Source of the DNA: Agapetus fuscipes
Lineage: Eukaryota > Arthropoda > Insecta > Trichoptera > Glossosomatidae
Assembly: GCA_951799405.1 (NCBI GenBank)
Contig: OX637350.1
Span: forward strand, 7,177,852-7,241,851
Length of the DNA stretch: 64,000 bases
Direction of reading: 5' to 3'
Shown: piece by piece, positions 1 to 14,400 of the stretch
Layout: the number at the start of each line of letters is the position of its first letter
Numbering within the stretch: position 1 is the first letter of the stretch
Made by a program: the position numbers and the translations under genes
The notes under the pieces: generated by a model
What the model saw: only the letters and a program-made list of their open reading frames with translations
The model's database searches: none
Told to the model about the DNA's origin: nothing

Positions 1-614
1 TCAATACCCTCATTTTGGTTTACGATGCCCATGATGATTTCTTTTTCTGTGAGGTTTTTTTCTAGTCCCTTTAGTATGATGTAAGGTTTTTTCTTTTTCA
101 TTTCTTCTGTCGTCAGTTCCTTTCCAAGTGTATTGGAAATTTCTTTTTTCAATTTTTCTGCGCTTGTTTTCTCAGTACATGTAATTGTTATCTTTTTTTC
201 ACCAGTCTTTTTTATACCCGATATACCAATTTTTAGTTCAGTAGGGTTGATTTCTTTTTGGATCTTTTTTTTTATTTCTTCGGCACTTAATGTGTTTTTT
301 GATTCTACCATGATTGCGTAATTTTTCACTGCGTTTTTGTTTTTTTTAACATTTTTATCTTCCCCAGCCACCGCCGCGTAGGTTTTGTGGCCAGATTCGA
401 TAAACTCTTCCAACTTTTTAGTGTAATGCTTGCTGTTTGTTATTACCGTTTCTTGGAGTTCTATGATCTTTTTCTGAAGGGAGTCCCTTTCAGCATGCAT
501 CTCTTCTTCTAGTAGCATGATCTTCTGCTCCAGTTGAAGCTTTATTTTAGTCTCCTTCACTGATCCCGTCATTTTACTAATACACTCCTTTATATCACTT
601 AGTATTGAATCCAT
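1..614 (-). CDS. LINE ORF1-like (gag-like) protein, N-terminal part, open at left edge
   Basis: On the minus strand an ATG at 614-612 opens a frame with no stop for 204 codons, running off the window. The translation starts MDSILSDIKECIS, is rich in Lys and Glu, and has a coiled-coil-like stretch in roughly residues 20-70 (LQLEQKIMLLEEEMHAE). Further on comes a Lys-rich region ending in a motif like KKPYIILKGLEKNLTEKEI, which resembles the pre-knuckle part of insect non-LTR retrotransposon ORF1 proteins. The zinc knuckles would lie beyond the edge. The frame is intact here, so the copy may be young. The family call rests on composition and motif resemblance, not on a search. Confidence 0.6.
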   Translation of the reverse strand, partial: MDSILSDIKECISKMTGSVKETKIKLQLEQKIMLLEEEMHAERDSLQKKIIELQETVITNSKHYTKKLEEFIESGHKTYAAVAGEDKNVKKNKNAVKNYAIMVESKNTLSAEEIKKKIQKEINPTELKIGISGIKKTGEKKITITCTEKTSAEKLKKEISNTLGKELTTEEMKKKKPYIILKGLEKNLTEKEIIMGIVNQNEGI

Positions 615-1968
615 TTTTTTTCAAAAATATCTCGCCCTGCTGGGCGCGACTCTTTTTAGTTTCACAATACAAACAAATACAAATGTGCACTTCGTCCGCG
701 TGAACACGTCCGCCTTGTGCAACGTTCGGTTAGTTAATGAAATAGACTATTAACATAGACTAGACTAGAACATAGACTATTTCATTTTCTGTGTTTCCAT
801 ATATGTACATATTTATCTCATTTAAAAAAACAAGTCTTCCCCCGCTGGTTCTATCTTCTTCTTTTCATGTTTGTCAAGTCCCCCTGGGTTGAAGTCTTGA
901 TGGCCGTCGATAGATCTTACCGTATCTATTTCAAGATAGGGGGAAATAAAACATGGCGGCGTATCAACAGCTGATCCATTTAATATGAAACATCGGTCAA
1001 CTGTACAGGCACCACCATGTTGTATTCCGTCCTATCGTCAAATAGGCACGGTAAGATCTACCGAAAGACATCGAGACTTCCACCACTGTCGTTGTCTATC
1101 ACTTGAGCGTAGGTCTCTCGGTGCTGCAGCTCTGAACAGCTCCTCCTCAATCCCGTCCAGTCCCTGATGTTCCTCGGCTTCAAAACTTTTTGTTTATATA
1201 CCTACAACTGATTTCTAAAGTTCAACCGTTAGAAAGTAGAGCACTCTCCGTATTTTTTTCTACGCCCATGACCTGAGTGGACTATCTTTTTATGTTACGC
1301 AAGCATTAATGTACCTAGGTCCCTACTAACCACAGATCCACGAAGGGGAGAAGGGACAGGTTTGATCAGAAAACTAGTTTAAATCAATTACGCATACATG
1401 TAGGTACGTTTGACCTTTCACTAAACAAGTCGTAAAAATATAAATTGAATTATTCAAACTGGAATTTTTAATCTCAATCCTAGCATTTTCGACACTGAAT
1501 TATCAAATTTTTGACTCTCAAGTCTATTATAAGAGTAAAAGCATTACATATTAATTTGTAAATATATCTTCTGATGATGTTACTATGCCTATAAGATTAT
1601 GAATCTGGATGAAATGAAATGAATGGGTATACAAGAACATAAAAAATGGCAGTATATCTTTCATACTGGCGGTTACGGCTTCTAAATTTACAATTTTGAA
1701 TGTCATTAATTGATGAGGCATTTACTTTGTAACCCTTCATTTTTAATTAATTATTTAAAAATTCAAATAAATTGTATGATGTAAGCATTGCAAACAAAAC
1801 CCGTAGTACATACATAATTAAATTTTACTCGCCCCTTAACCACATACAAGTTATTTTGAATTTTTAATTATTATAATCAAAAAAGTTTGTTTCAATGAAT
1901 TAATTGTATTTGAAAAAATTAAAAAAACATTTTGTACATCAAGCTAAATGTTAATTATCATTTGTGTT
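615..1968. other. Upstream flank of the LINE ORF1 and non-coding DNA
   Basis: No exon is recognisable. The first part (615 to about 870) is probably the 5' untranslated region of the LINE whose ORF1 starts at 614. A weak foldback follows (892-1076). The rest is AT-rich with no open frame of coding character. Missing 5' exons of the EB/LDLa gene probably lie left of the window; none was found here. Confidence 0.4.
892..1076. repeat. Imperfect foldback (possible MITE)
   Basis: The stretch 892-918 (TTGATGGCCGTCGATAGATC region) and 1049-1076 (GATCTACCGAAAGACATCGA region) are imperfect inverted copies about 130 bp apart. Several mismatches separate the arms and no target duplication was found, so this is only a candidate. 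Confidence 0.3.
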
Positions 1969-2226
1969 CCTTGACTTATATGTTGGTATGAGGCTGACCA
2001 CCCAAACTGTAAAAAATGGTTCACTTTGCCAGTGTCAACCTTGTTTCAGCGAAGCACGGCAAGAGTTTCAGGGCTTATGCTCATTTAAGATTGGGTTTTT
2101 GTGTTATAAGTCGACATTAACACAACTTACACGTGTTTGCCTGTGGACGTGCATTGTGTACTTGTGTAGGTATCTATAAGCCTTAAATGTCAATATACCT
2201 TGACTAAAAATTGCAACCTAGATTAA
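1969..2226 (+). repeat. Family A repeat copy
   Basis: Starts CCTTGACTTATATGTTGGTA and carries the family landmarks in order: GAGGCTGACCACCC, TGGTTCACTTTGCCA, GGCAAGAGTT, TTATGCTCATTT, then a 3' end near GCAACCTAGATT. It sits about 50 bp upstream of the exon at 2277. The apparent reading frame inside it is an artefact of the repeat. Confidence 0.75.
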
Positions 2227-2276
2227 AGATCTAAACTTGACTAGACTAATAATGTGTTGTTTTCATCTCCCCCTAG

Positions 2277-2408
2277 CCACCCTCCTGGGATACGACTGCG
2301 TGGTGGACCAGCAGTGCTCCCTGAAGGTCGCCCACAGCGGCTGCCTGGAAGGCGTCTGCAGGTGTCGGGAAGGGTTCCTGCAGTTCCGCAAGCACACCTG
2401 CTTGGGGC
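2277..2408 (+). CDS. EB/LDLa gene, exon encoding EB-like module 1
   Basis: Acceptor CCCCCTAG before 2277, donor GTGAGT at 2409. Encodes [16 protein letters not shown] and onward with six cysteines in an EB/EGF-like spacing ending KHTCLG. Phase 1 at both ends, so it is a cassette-type module. It is much more GC-rich than its flanks, as expected for a coding exon here. Confidence 0.85.
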
Positions 2409-5400
2409 GTGAGTACTCCATCACTACACCAATCCTCGTAAATCATCCTGAATAACAGAACAAGCAACCAAAAGCTAGCTACATTTGATCCATAGATGAT
2501 CCACCAATCTGTTTTTTTGTTGTATGAAACATTCAAGTTAGTCAGCGGATAATCCACAGACTTGATGTCTCTGAATAACGCCAGAATAGTTTATTCAAAA
2601 TTAATGTCTTTCGCTTATAATAGGTGTTTTATTGTTTTTTTAATTCAGCAAAAAACCCCTGCAAAGAACGATAGCTTATCTGTCAAAAATATGTACCTAT
2701 TTTGAAAATGGAATCAAAAAGAAAATGAAAGATAGAATGCAGGTAGGTCAAATTTTTCTTGTGTACATTATACGTTTTTTTAAATATGACATTTTGTGTT
2801 TTTAATACTTTTTTATATAAACTTTAAAATAAGATAATGTAATATTATCGACCAAACTGTGGCCAAAAAACTATGTAAAATTAAAAATTGATGTCAATAA
2901 TGGACGGTTCGAAAACAAGAGAATAGTTTTACAATCTTTTAAAAAGTATGAACCTCGAGAACAAATGAATAAAAACGATGATAAAAACTATCCGTCGAAA
3001 GTATTTGAAAATGGAACGGAGAATAATGTGGTAGGTACATTTTATTTTGAAATATACCTACCTAACCATTTTTTCGATACACGGCTGTTGACATCGAATA
3101 AACAAGTAGCCTTAAAATTTGAAATGAAACAAAAGAACACTGAAAAATAATTGTCAAAGTGATTTAAAAATGGAACAAAATTTAGGCGAATGTTGTTGTA
3201 CATGGGAAAGTGCGTACCTACGTAAGTGAAAAATTTCTAGCCTACCTGATATGTATTTAGAGTCTGGCTGATTGATACTTCCTCGAATAATTACTAATCT
3301 TCGGAACTTACAATTAGACGAGAGATTCAACCAACTACCAATTATTAAATAGTTTCACCTCTAGAATTAATATTGACATGGTGACACTAATACAATAACT
3401 ATCACGAACTCGGGAGAAAACACATCACACTTCAGAAAACTATCTGTTTGGTGGGAATGAATAATAATTAAGTAGCTAAAAGGCAGATATTTTTGCAACG
3501 ACATGATTGCAGATTTCTTTAAATACTTCCGCAAACTTTATTTTACTACACATAATATAAGTATACTAACGAGCATGTTTTTTTTTTTTTTTTTTTTATT
3601 TAAAAAAATAGATTTGTGGAAAGGAATGCAATCCACCGACCTATTTTGCCTGGCCAGTTGTCTTCATGCGAAAGCAGAAGCTTGTGTGCATGCAACGGCA
3701 TCTGTTGAACCAGGGTCGAAGTTATCGTTGCGGGATTCGAACCAGCGTTATCCAGTTCCAAATAACCTGTCTTGTTCCCCGCGGCCATAAGACCGACAAA
3801 ATAAATGTATAACAAATATTAGGATGATTTATTAGGTGAGCGCTACTTTTTGGTCAATCACACCGCAAGAGCCCTCTGCAAGCTTGGTTGTCGCTGTAGA
3901 AAGCGGTAATTACACAAGTAGTTTTTCTGTAACTGTATGGATCTTTGGTGACTGGCATATGGCATAATAAAGGCATATGAATTTTTCAACCAAACGAAGA
4001 GCAAATTTTGAAAATAAAATGGTAATTTTTGTGCTCCGCTAGGAATCGAACCCACATACTTCTTAGTATGAGTCGGTAGAATTAACCACTAGACTACAGA
4101 CTGATCAAATTTATGTACATATCCTGTGCAAAAATGACACGACCTGTACCAAGATGTTAATGTGATGTGATCAACAAAAGTCAGTAGGCTGCATTGGCCG
4201 GGTCACATCCAGCGAATGGACCATCGGAGTCTGGAAAAGTCAGTTATAATAACGAATCCAAATAAGATCAAGATGACTGGATTGGAGTGGTGTTTAAAAT
4301 ATTTTGTTCATTTAGGGCTTAGGACTCATTTCTGGACAAAATCCTTTCTTTTGGTCAAATATTTACTCATATCTTGTCTTGAGCACATTGCATACGAATG
4401 CAATACTACTTGAAATCCATCTTCCGTACGTACTTACACATCTTACAGGTGATCGCGGTTGTAGAAAATTTATTGGATGTGGTTTTTTTGTTTGGAGATG
4501 AAAAACCTCATTCTCTCAAATAAATATTACTCAATAACACGCAGCGGGAAGAAAGGTTCTGGCAGATCTATAAAAATCAACCGCAACAAATAATAAAATT
4601 ACATTTCCGATCATTTCTTTACATTCATACCTTCAGTAATTTAAGATAGGCAGCCATGTATGGCTCTCTTGCAATAAAACTTGTTCGTTTTACGAGCAAC
4701 TTTTGAAATAAAGTGCGGACAAAGCATTACGCTATCAGCAGCAGTATCAGCGCTCAAAGAAAAAATGTATTGAATGTAAGACGCTCACCAGACACGCTGT
4801 TTGAGTTTCAAAGTACTTTTTGGTTGAGTTCAAGTGTAATTTTTAAATACTTGTGGTACATTACTTGCTGCACGTTCGTCTGCAGTCAGCAAGGTAAGAT
4901 TCCAAGGTGACTGGGAGATAGCGAGCTCACCACAGTACCCTGAGTAGAAAATATTGTGTAAATACTCACCCATCGCGTGAACAGAAAACTGTACAGAAGC
5001 TACAACACCTCTATTGAGAGGTATAGATTTAATACCTTTCTTTCATTAACGTGATGCTTGAGTAATGCAATGTTTTGCACTCGGGGTACAAGCCTCGCTC
5101 CTGGAAGTTCAGCGTTCCTCCCAGCAGTAATATCTGCACTTAACTCTGCAGAAGTACAAGTATACAGTGGCACACGCTATTCCCGCGAATAATTGTTATG
5201 AGAACGTTTCGCTCTATGAAAATGGTCACTGTACTCGGCACTTAGCTCTCAAAGAATCGCCTATCGTGAGAAACTTGTACAGATTGTGTATGTTGAAGGC
5301 TTGCACGAACCCCGCCGCCAATACAGCCAACGTCTAGTTAGTTGCTCAACACTTCCTCACACCTTCCTTATAAGTCCCGCAGTCGTGTTGTACACCCATA

Positions 5401-8400
5401 TCGCGTATTACATCCTTGCTCCTTAGTTGCACACTCAGACTAGGTACAGAGATGATCATCCCATGATTAGCGCTCTCACAATGCGCCCTTGAAATAATTA
5501 AACCTTGCACTTTCTTAATAATGAGTTTGCGTGGTGTTGCTCTGTGTGGTTTTGTTTGAAGCGATTGAGAGATAAGAATTTGCATTTCGAATGGCAGGAT
5601 CTCATCAAAACAAAGTGCTCGTCACAGCCTTCTATACTTCAGCCTCTGGGAACGATTATTAACTTGTTCAAGCTGAAGTGCTTCACAATAATTATAATAA
5701 AGTGGTTTTAATTGCTGGAGAATATCTTATAAAAATGTTTTAAAAGCTGGTTGTATACTTTATGGTGATATAAATGTCTTTGTTGAAGAAGTACTGATGT
5801 TTGCATTTCTTTATTTAATGTCGATGTAGGGTCCGATTCCGAAGTCCAGTCGAAATTAGATCCTGTTTCAGTGTATATTTTAATCTATAGTGCTGACAAG
5901 ATTCTTAGATCCCTAAAATAAATAGGTGCTATCTGTCATTTAGAACATTCAATGATTTTTTTTAACCTCACAATATCTTAACCCGATGCGATTCTACCGC
6001 ATTAAAATGTGTAATGTTAAAATAATAATAAAAAGTACATAGTGTTAATATTTATTTCATCAAGTCCTTTCGATAGCGCAGTGGGTAGAACGCTTTCGTG
6101 TAAAGCCAAAGTACTAGGGTTCTATACCCACCACTGGAGCCAGAACTGATTTCCTATTTCAGAGCCTATTTCAAACCGAAAAACATAGTACCGGTAAAAT
6201 TTACTCAGCCTTCATAAAAAAAGAGAACCTACTCCTACGTAAGCAGAAAAGCCGCCACTTCTACCCACCACAGTTTTCTCGTGTGTCGCAGTTTGATACT
6301 CCGTGTCTTTTATGAATCAACCATTAAATTCAAATCAAATGAAATAACTTATTTAACGTTTTAATTGTACTTCAAACCTATACAAGAAAAGCTCACACTG
6401 ATAGAGTAACTGTAAGGCAATTGGATTTAGTTTAAATCCCCCTATTCCATTAGAAAAGCACATTCATTTCCGATTTGTTAAGCAGTGTTTGGCTGGGATT
6501 CTTCATGTGCTCCGTTTCCTCATTCCTCGTCTACATACCATTACAATAATGATGCACAAGTAACAGAGGTTACCTGTAGCCGCTCTCGTAGGCAGTCCAT
6601 TCATTCACACTCCGCTTACCGCTAACGACCGGGAATAGACAAGTGTGTACATGTGTACGTACTCAAACTATAAAGCATTCCATAAATCTCACCTTGATCG
6701 CATGTGCATCGAATATACGACGGCACTCGTAGAGAATGATTTAGTTTTCATACTTTTTTTTTATTCACGCAATCGAGGTGAGTTTTTGCAATGTTTTGTA
6801 CTCGGAATAAAGTACCCCAAGTATAAGTAGGTACACTCCTCTCGATTGCGCGAGTAGAAAATTTAACGGAAACTAAATCTCTCACTAGGAAGGACATATT
6901 CCAGCACCGGAACAAGCGACTCAAGTCCTAAAAGCACATCTGGACAATTGATTATCGTAGAAAGGATATTACATTCCATTGGAAGACCATATGGGAGGAG
7001 AAAAGTTTTAAAAACCACAAAGTGATCACTCTGCCACAACAGGAGATTCCAGGATTCAATCTTTCGAAAGGACTATTGACGACCTTAGATAGGGTCTGCA
7101 CCGAGCAAGGCCGTTGCAACTTCTTGCTCTATAGATGGGGATTGGCTCCATCTCCAGAATGTGACTGTGGGACGGAGAGCCAGACTGTCCGGCTCATAGT
7201 GGAGGAGTGCCTCATCAGAAGACACCATCCTGGCCTGAAAGACCTCCACAAAACCATGCCTAGAGCAGTGAGAAATCATGGATCTTTACCTCTGACGCGG
7301 ACCAATGGCCAAGGAATATGTTGCGCTTGTCGGCCTTACAAAAAGAAGAAGAAGTGCTGTCGAATTTTCAATACATTATTCTAGTTCGATAAAAGCGTAT
7401 TTACTCGATATTTTAGTACACAAAACGGGCATGTGGAACTTATTTGTTTCCACAAATGAGGGTGCCAGCCTTACTCCAAGTTTTCCTGATTCCGGGAGAT
7501 TTACTAGCCTCTCAAAGAAACAAAAGGTTTCTTTCATTCCTCATGTTTTTTTTTTAATGCGATTGCCCTTTAACTTCCCAGGATCTATCTCACGTATAGT
7601 GCAAACTTTTTTGCAAGTTTATCATAATCTGTTGAGCGGTTTAGCCAGGCAAAGGGGACCAGATTTCAAAAGATTGATTTTTATTCGTGTAGGTTATTGC
7701 AAAGATACACAATCAGACACTCCGGTGAGCTTGTAAACATTAGCTCGACTTCTTGGCTGCCTATTTACTGTTCACATACGATGCCTTCCTACACTCAATT
7801 ATTCCGTGAATAGGCTAGATTTAAACTCAATTTAATTATTTACGGCAAATTCTTAGCGTCCGTCTTGCACCGCATCTAATTCCACCGTGCTAGCTAAACA
7901 GTTCTGTATCGGAAACATTTTACTATTTCAAAACCATACAAATTAGGTATACTATAATCTATAATTTAAATTGCAAAGATATATTGTCATTTAAGGCTCA
8001 TATTTAATGCATGCCTTCAAGTAGGCACATATGAATTGCTCACACATGCTGCATGTGCACATACAAAATAAGCCAAACCTCACATGAACATTCTCATTTT
8101 CAAATCCTGCCGTCTTTCCCTGAAACCGAGATTGCATTATCAAAAGGGAAGCAAGTTTTTTACAGCATGGGGGTCAACCTCATACCTACTTATTAGTCGA
8201 GGATACCAAGCTCAATAACTTAATACCTTATTCTATTAGCTTAGAATCTAAACTTTAGATCAATGATCTGTTGTCAAACAGGAATTGTCCTCTTGAGAAG
8301 TAGAACACCAGCTATATATCTTATAGGTACTTTAGCGGTCTTTATTGAAGGCGATTTCCTATAAGTATACCTACTGTGGGCAGCTGCATGGGTGATTCTC

Positions 8401-11400
8401 CAACTTTCCAGTGTCCATCCTATCCACATGGTCCCGTCCTTTTCCACCTAGGATCTTGGGACTAGGACCTTACTTCGATGATCAATCTTCCTCTTCCTCT
8501 ATCGTCGCCTCTTCCTGCCCCATCCTACGATGTCTTCTGTCTGACAAGACCTGTTTTCGCTGAGAGTCTTCCCTGCTATAATCCGTAGTACTCTCATCTA
8601 AGACGCCCGAAGAATGTTCTTGTCCTTGAATGTATTGTCCCTGGTCTTGATACAATACATATCTCAGTATAGGCCAGTCACAGGTCTTGTAGAATCAGAC
8701 GTTGCTATCTATGAGCAAACGCAGAAGTTAATAACCCATAATAGGTACTACTCGTATACTAATATTGGCGTAATAATATGGTTGAAGTAATTTTAAAATT
8801 GAATGCTAATGTCAGGCCCGTCTGTTTGAGAGTGAAAATAAGACAGATGATCTGTTTAAAAACGAGAGCTTCCTTCTTAACAAGTTTTAAAAATCTTCTT
8901 CTTCCTATATGAGATTAAGGATCTGTCTATTGCGGAACTCCCTCCTGTGATGCAGAAGCTTTTCCATCTCTTGGGTGGTCGGCCTGGTGGACGCTGGCCG
9001 TCTATTAACTCATGTGCGACAACTCCAGTTAACCTATTTTCACTCATGCGGTCTACGTGGCCCCTTCAGAACTGTCTCGTCTCCTACTCCGTCTGACAAT
9101 GGCTTCAATACCGCATATGGCTTCCGAATATGAATGGTGCATTCTCGAAAGTTAAATGAAATTTTTGTGTGTTCCGCTGAGAATCTACCTCACAACATTT
9201 CAATTAATTGTCCGTGGCATTAACTACTACGTAGTCAGCATTAACTACTACGTAGACTATGGAATGGTCATTTTGATTGAGTTTCATAGTTTTTTCCTGA
9301 TACATTTAATTTACAGTTGAGTTGTATGGAATCGACAGCAATGTAGGTTTTTGTTAGAACATGAGATAAATATGTGGAAATAATGAGAAAATGATTTCCT
9401 TTGTTCCCTCTTTATCGAAAAAAATCTTGATTTCAATTTTATCATTAGATTCTTTAAGCTCACATATTTTAAGATTAACTTCAGAAAATTAATGGCAAAT
9501 AATTTTATTTATTACATATTTTATTAATGCCAAACAAATTTATCGGCAAATAAATTGCAATCTTTTGATGAATGTATCTACACTTTACATCAAATATCAT
9601 TCATATAGTCCATCAACCCCTGTACAAGGCGCCATCACTAAAAAAACTTGTTTGAAAAGCATACCTCTGCTAAAAGAAACACATTCCAGAGCCTTTTAAC
9701 ACTTCCATAAACAGTATTGTCCTAAGTAAGTGCTGCCAAAAGCTTTGAGACACAAGTTTTGAGTAGCATGTTTGGCACCATTGAACTTAAACTAAAAGAA
9801 TGCTAAATAATGTATATTGAAAAGTTATTAATTCTTAACGATTTTACATAACACATTTTATTGAATTTTAAAAAACGGATTATACGAACGGATTATACGA
9901 ACCGAAAAGAAAAACAATATCATCAGAAGATGTGTCTCTTCTTGGACGAAGCTCGCACGAAATTGTCAGAAATAATTGTTGTTGCTCGTGATCGAAGATT
10001 GTAATAGGTCCACGAGGTGATCTTTAATGGTTCGTCAACGTCATGTTGAGGAAGCTCCATTAGTGCAAAAGATACTTATGGTGCTCGTATCGCATTGCAT
10101 GTCCAACGAGTATGTGAACGGTAGGACCATCGACGTGAGAGCAATTATTTTTTGACTTAAATTTGATAGCAGGTGAACTAAATTACGACATAAAATGCAA
10201 CTTGTACCTGCGACTAATGAATATTAAAGTATTTTGATGTTAAAAACGGCACTGCTCGTTTAGTACGTAATGGCTCACGATCTCAATCTTTTTCACCACG
10301 CGTAACATGTTTCTTCAAAATTAATTTATGTCCAATTTTCTATTACACCAAATATAAATAACTCACTAAACGATTTGGATGCGTGGTGTATTTTTGTACC
10401 TATCTTGATTTGTGTAAAAGCAAAATAAAGATATGCATCTTTAATTTTAAAAACTTGTTTCATATTGCGTAAAAGAATGCCCGAAAGCTAAAAATATTAA
10501 AAACATTTCCAATCAGAACAAAACGGTATTTGGATTTTTACATGTCTTGTAAATATTTCAATGCACCAGATAACATCTAAAAAACGCTTATCTAATATTA
10601 TGTAACCTGTAAAATTTTATTGCGCTACTTCTTGCATCTTACATATACCCCAAAAAGGTAATAGGTGGATAGTTTTATTTTCAAAGGTAAAAATACTGAT
10701 TAGATGTTTTTGCATAATGCTGCAAATGTTTTGCTTAAACACGTTTTTAACTGTTGAAGATGCCCAAGTGATCTCATACGTGATATAATCCTACAACGAT
10801 CGTCCCACTGCTCCTCTGAGATGTTTCCATCATGCTAATGTCGTAATTGACGACAAACACGTCTAGTGCATCTTGGATGGAGATCAGCGGTACAAGGCGC
10901 GGGCGGGAGTCTTACCGGCATATATGCAATAATGGCCTCAGACCCTCAGCAACTCCTACCGAATAAGAGCACATTCGTATAAAGTATGGCGATTGAAGTG
11001 ACGTATCTCAAAATTTAAAACACATCATTAAAATCATGATGTCTTGCCAATACAATAAAAAACACTGCACTGCTTGTGCGATTTTTTCATAATTATTTCC
11101 TGTCAAATATCAAGCACTGCTTGAATGAAAAAGATGATGAAAAATTGTCACGAAGACGTGCAAACTGATTAGGTACTACCTTTAAATTTAGAGTGATACA
11201 ATGATGCTATTGAAAACATAATTTTAAAAGTTGATACCATAGTTGTAGATAGATAAGTTAGGAATATGGCAAATCTGTTTTATCTAACTTTGAACTATTA
11301 ATTCTTTTATTTTCACGCACTATGAAATCGGCATTAGCAGAGGATTTCCCGAATTTTTGCGACATTGAATTCCTACTTTCAGAATATATTTTGATATGCA

Positions 11401-14400
11401 TCACTTTAATAGCCGCCCTTTATACGACCCTGCTCAGTTTATGTATGCTCTGTGAAACCATCCACTGATGTGATGGAGTAGCCACGTTATGCACCTACAT
11501 AGTTTTGACGTGTTATTCATAGTGAGTCCTCAAGCAAACACTTACGTCTTAATTCTAGTAGACCTCTCAATTTCTTCAAGAATGAAACAATATATTTAGT
11601 TGCTTGATTACCTATATCACTAACTAACTATTTTTTTTTCTCAATCGACGATATCCAGAGTAGAAATCGTGGAAGTTCTCTGGTCTATGATTGACTCTGA
11701 ATAGAACTGTAGGTTGCTGCCTGGTTAGTGCTAGCGACAGGGCGGGACCATATACTCCACACACGATCGATCAAAATTCAACATTATTGCATGTTAACTC
11801 ATTGATAACATTATTTTTGCGACAAAACATCAGTGAAATGCCAAAATGTTGCATCGCATTCAGCTCTGGCTTGCACGTTTATGATAATGTGGAGCTCGTG
11901 AGCTCGAATGTAAAAACAACGTGGAAAGAAGTTAAATTATAATGATATAGGTATGTAAGGGAATGAACAGATGTATCCTTAAAAAGTGTAGTGTTGAATA
12001 TTGACCAAAAATGTGAACGCACTGTATCTCCAGCTCACAGGACTTACATGTAAACTAAGTGAAAATATGCGACTGAAGACCGTCGAAGAAAGTTATGAAA
12101 GGCTCACTATCTATAATAATAATAATCTAATAATAATCTAAGTTGCAAGAATATATTCATTCAAAGCTCTCAGATGTATGCCCACAAACAAACACGTGTA
12201 GTTCGCGCTTACAAATGCTGATTGTGTACTTACAAATAAAATCCAAACCTCAAATGAACATAAGCCCTGCAACTCTTGCCGACATTCCCTGAAACAGGGG
12301 TGACATTGGCAAAGTGAACCATTTTTTACAGTATGGGTGGTCAGCCTCATACCAACCTATAAGTCAAGGAATACTTCGCCTTAAAATATTTACCTTCTCA
12401 TTTTCTCATTCAGCCGCTTACATTGCAAAATACAAAGCCAGGACGTCCAAATAGTATAGAAGACAAAACAAGATGACGGATCTAAAGGAGTGCAGGAGAG
12501 AACAAAGTGCTGGATAAAGGCAGTCGGACGGAGTGATGGTTGACTGCCGTGCGGTACGAGTGGGAATATGGGACAGGTGGCGGTGATTGCGATTGATCAA
12601 CAAGGCCAAGCCCACTCCGGTTTGTCGTGCTTTCAATGATGATGACTTAGCACAAGATGTTACAATGCATACATGCCTCGAGAAGCGCGAAGATGCCGAA
12701 TGTTGATTGTCCGTGCAGGGCGCATCAGAGCCAGGCTCGGACGAGGAAAGCGCACGCGATCCCGCTGCAGCGAGTCGTGAGTAGTCGCGCACTAAATGAT
12801 TAGTTTCCGTTCACAAGACTGCTTGCATGAACTTTGAAATGCCCGAAGGTCAACGCCGAGATCCCGAGATACGGGATAAGCCGGCTCTCTCGTGGCTTAT
12901 TAAATACACACGTCCCGGCCAACACTCTAGCGGCTAGCCTCTCCCTTATCTAGCGCTGGTGGATCGCTCCATTCCCCATTCTTTGCAAATTTCATTCATC
13001 ATTCATTTGATTCATGGCATTAGCCGATCGACTTTGATAAAACATTGATTATCTTGCGATAAAATCGAATTGCTTAGAAAATTAATTTGCAATCTGTTCC
13101 AAATTGATAGGTGTAAACATATAAACATGTAAGTACGTATGCTATATTAGTTGAAAGGGAGCAGTATACATTTTACTACATATGCATTTACAACAGAGGT
13201 TAATTTTCCTAGCATTTTATTCATTGAAAATCTAAAATTGTCGTAATAAAATTTGATGAAATAAGAAATTATTTTGATTTGTAAAGTGTATACAGTTCAC
13301 TATTTCTAATCTAATCTAATCTAAGCTGCAAAGATATATATCATTTAAGTTTTATATTAAATGCATTCCCACAAGCAGATATGTATAATTTCGCGCTAAC
13401 ACATGCCGCATGTGGACCTACAATATAAAAACCCAATCTCAAATGAACATAAGCCTTGCAACTCTTGCCGTCCTTCCCTGAAACAGAGGTGACATTGGCA
13501 AAGTGAACCAATTTTTACATTATGGGTGGTCAGCCGCATAACAACCTATAAGTCAAGGAACATACATGACAAATTACATTTTTTTAAAACAATAAATCAC
13601 AATATATACATGGACATAAAAACTAAATCATAAAACCAATTTTACTTTAACAAACCTCAGCCGCCAACATCACAGATCAACCGCCATTTCTTTCTATCCT
13701 TACATTTTCTTTTCAATTTCTTAGACTTTCCTTTAATTTGGTAAAGGAAAATTTTGAAAAACAATTTACTGCGGTGAAACGCATCGATTTTCATAGTTGT
13801 AATTTAAGTGTGCATAAACATTTTCAAATAAAAATACACTCCCATTCGATGCATATTTGCAAAAGTAATGTTATTGAATTATTGAATCGAATTTGTAAAT
13901 TGAATTGGTATTGAAAAGTGAACCTAATGCACAGATGAAAGTCTCTAATAATAGAAATGGAAGATTTCAATTTATCTGGACCATTATTCGCTTTCACTCA
14001 CCGGTCACTGCAGCTATCCCCGTTCTTCGTGACGTCTACTTAACATTCGATTATATTTTTGATTCGATCTGACCTCTTCATAAATAGATTTTCCATCGAA
14101 TCTATCGTGACAATAGATTTTTTCAAAATTTCTATTTGAAATCATTTAAATACAAAAATAGACTAAAAATCAAACATTTCTTTGTTACTTGAGAGTCTAG
14201 AATTGAAAGCCTTTTTTGAATAATTGATTGAAAAAAATACACATACTTTTACGTACTATATACCTGAAGAGGAATCTAATTTTGTATCGATTGTAAATTT
14301 TATCGAGCATCTTCAGGAGGAAATTTCGTTCATGAAAACAAAAAAAGTATTTTTAAAAAGCTTCTTCGTATAAAAAGGTCACACGTATGAGTTTCTAGGG

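Noticed and set aside
2237..2276. ATG at 2237 as the gene start
   Set aside because: It lies upstream of the acceptor CCCCCTAG; the segment is intronic and the exon begins at 2277 with a split codon.
7305..7736. 143-codon plus-strand frame
   Set aside because: Starts inside the tail of a truncated LINE and continues in a dispersed repeat; not a gene.
12418..12792. 124-codon minus-strand frame
   Set aside because: Low-complexity, no domain, no splice support; reported only as part of a GC-rich island.
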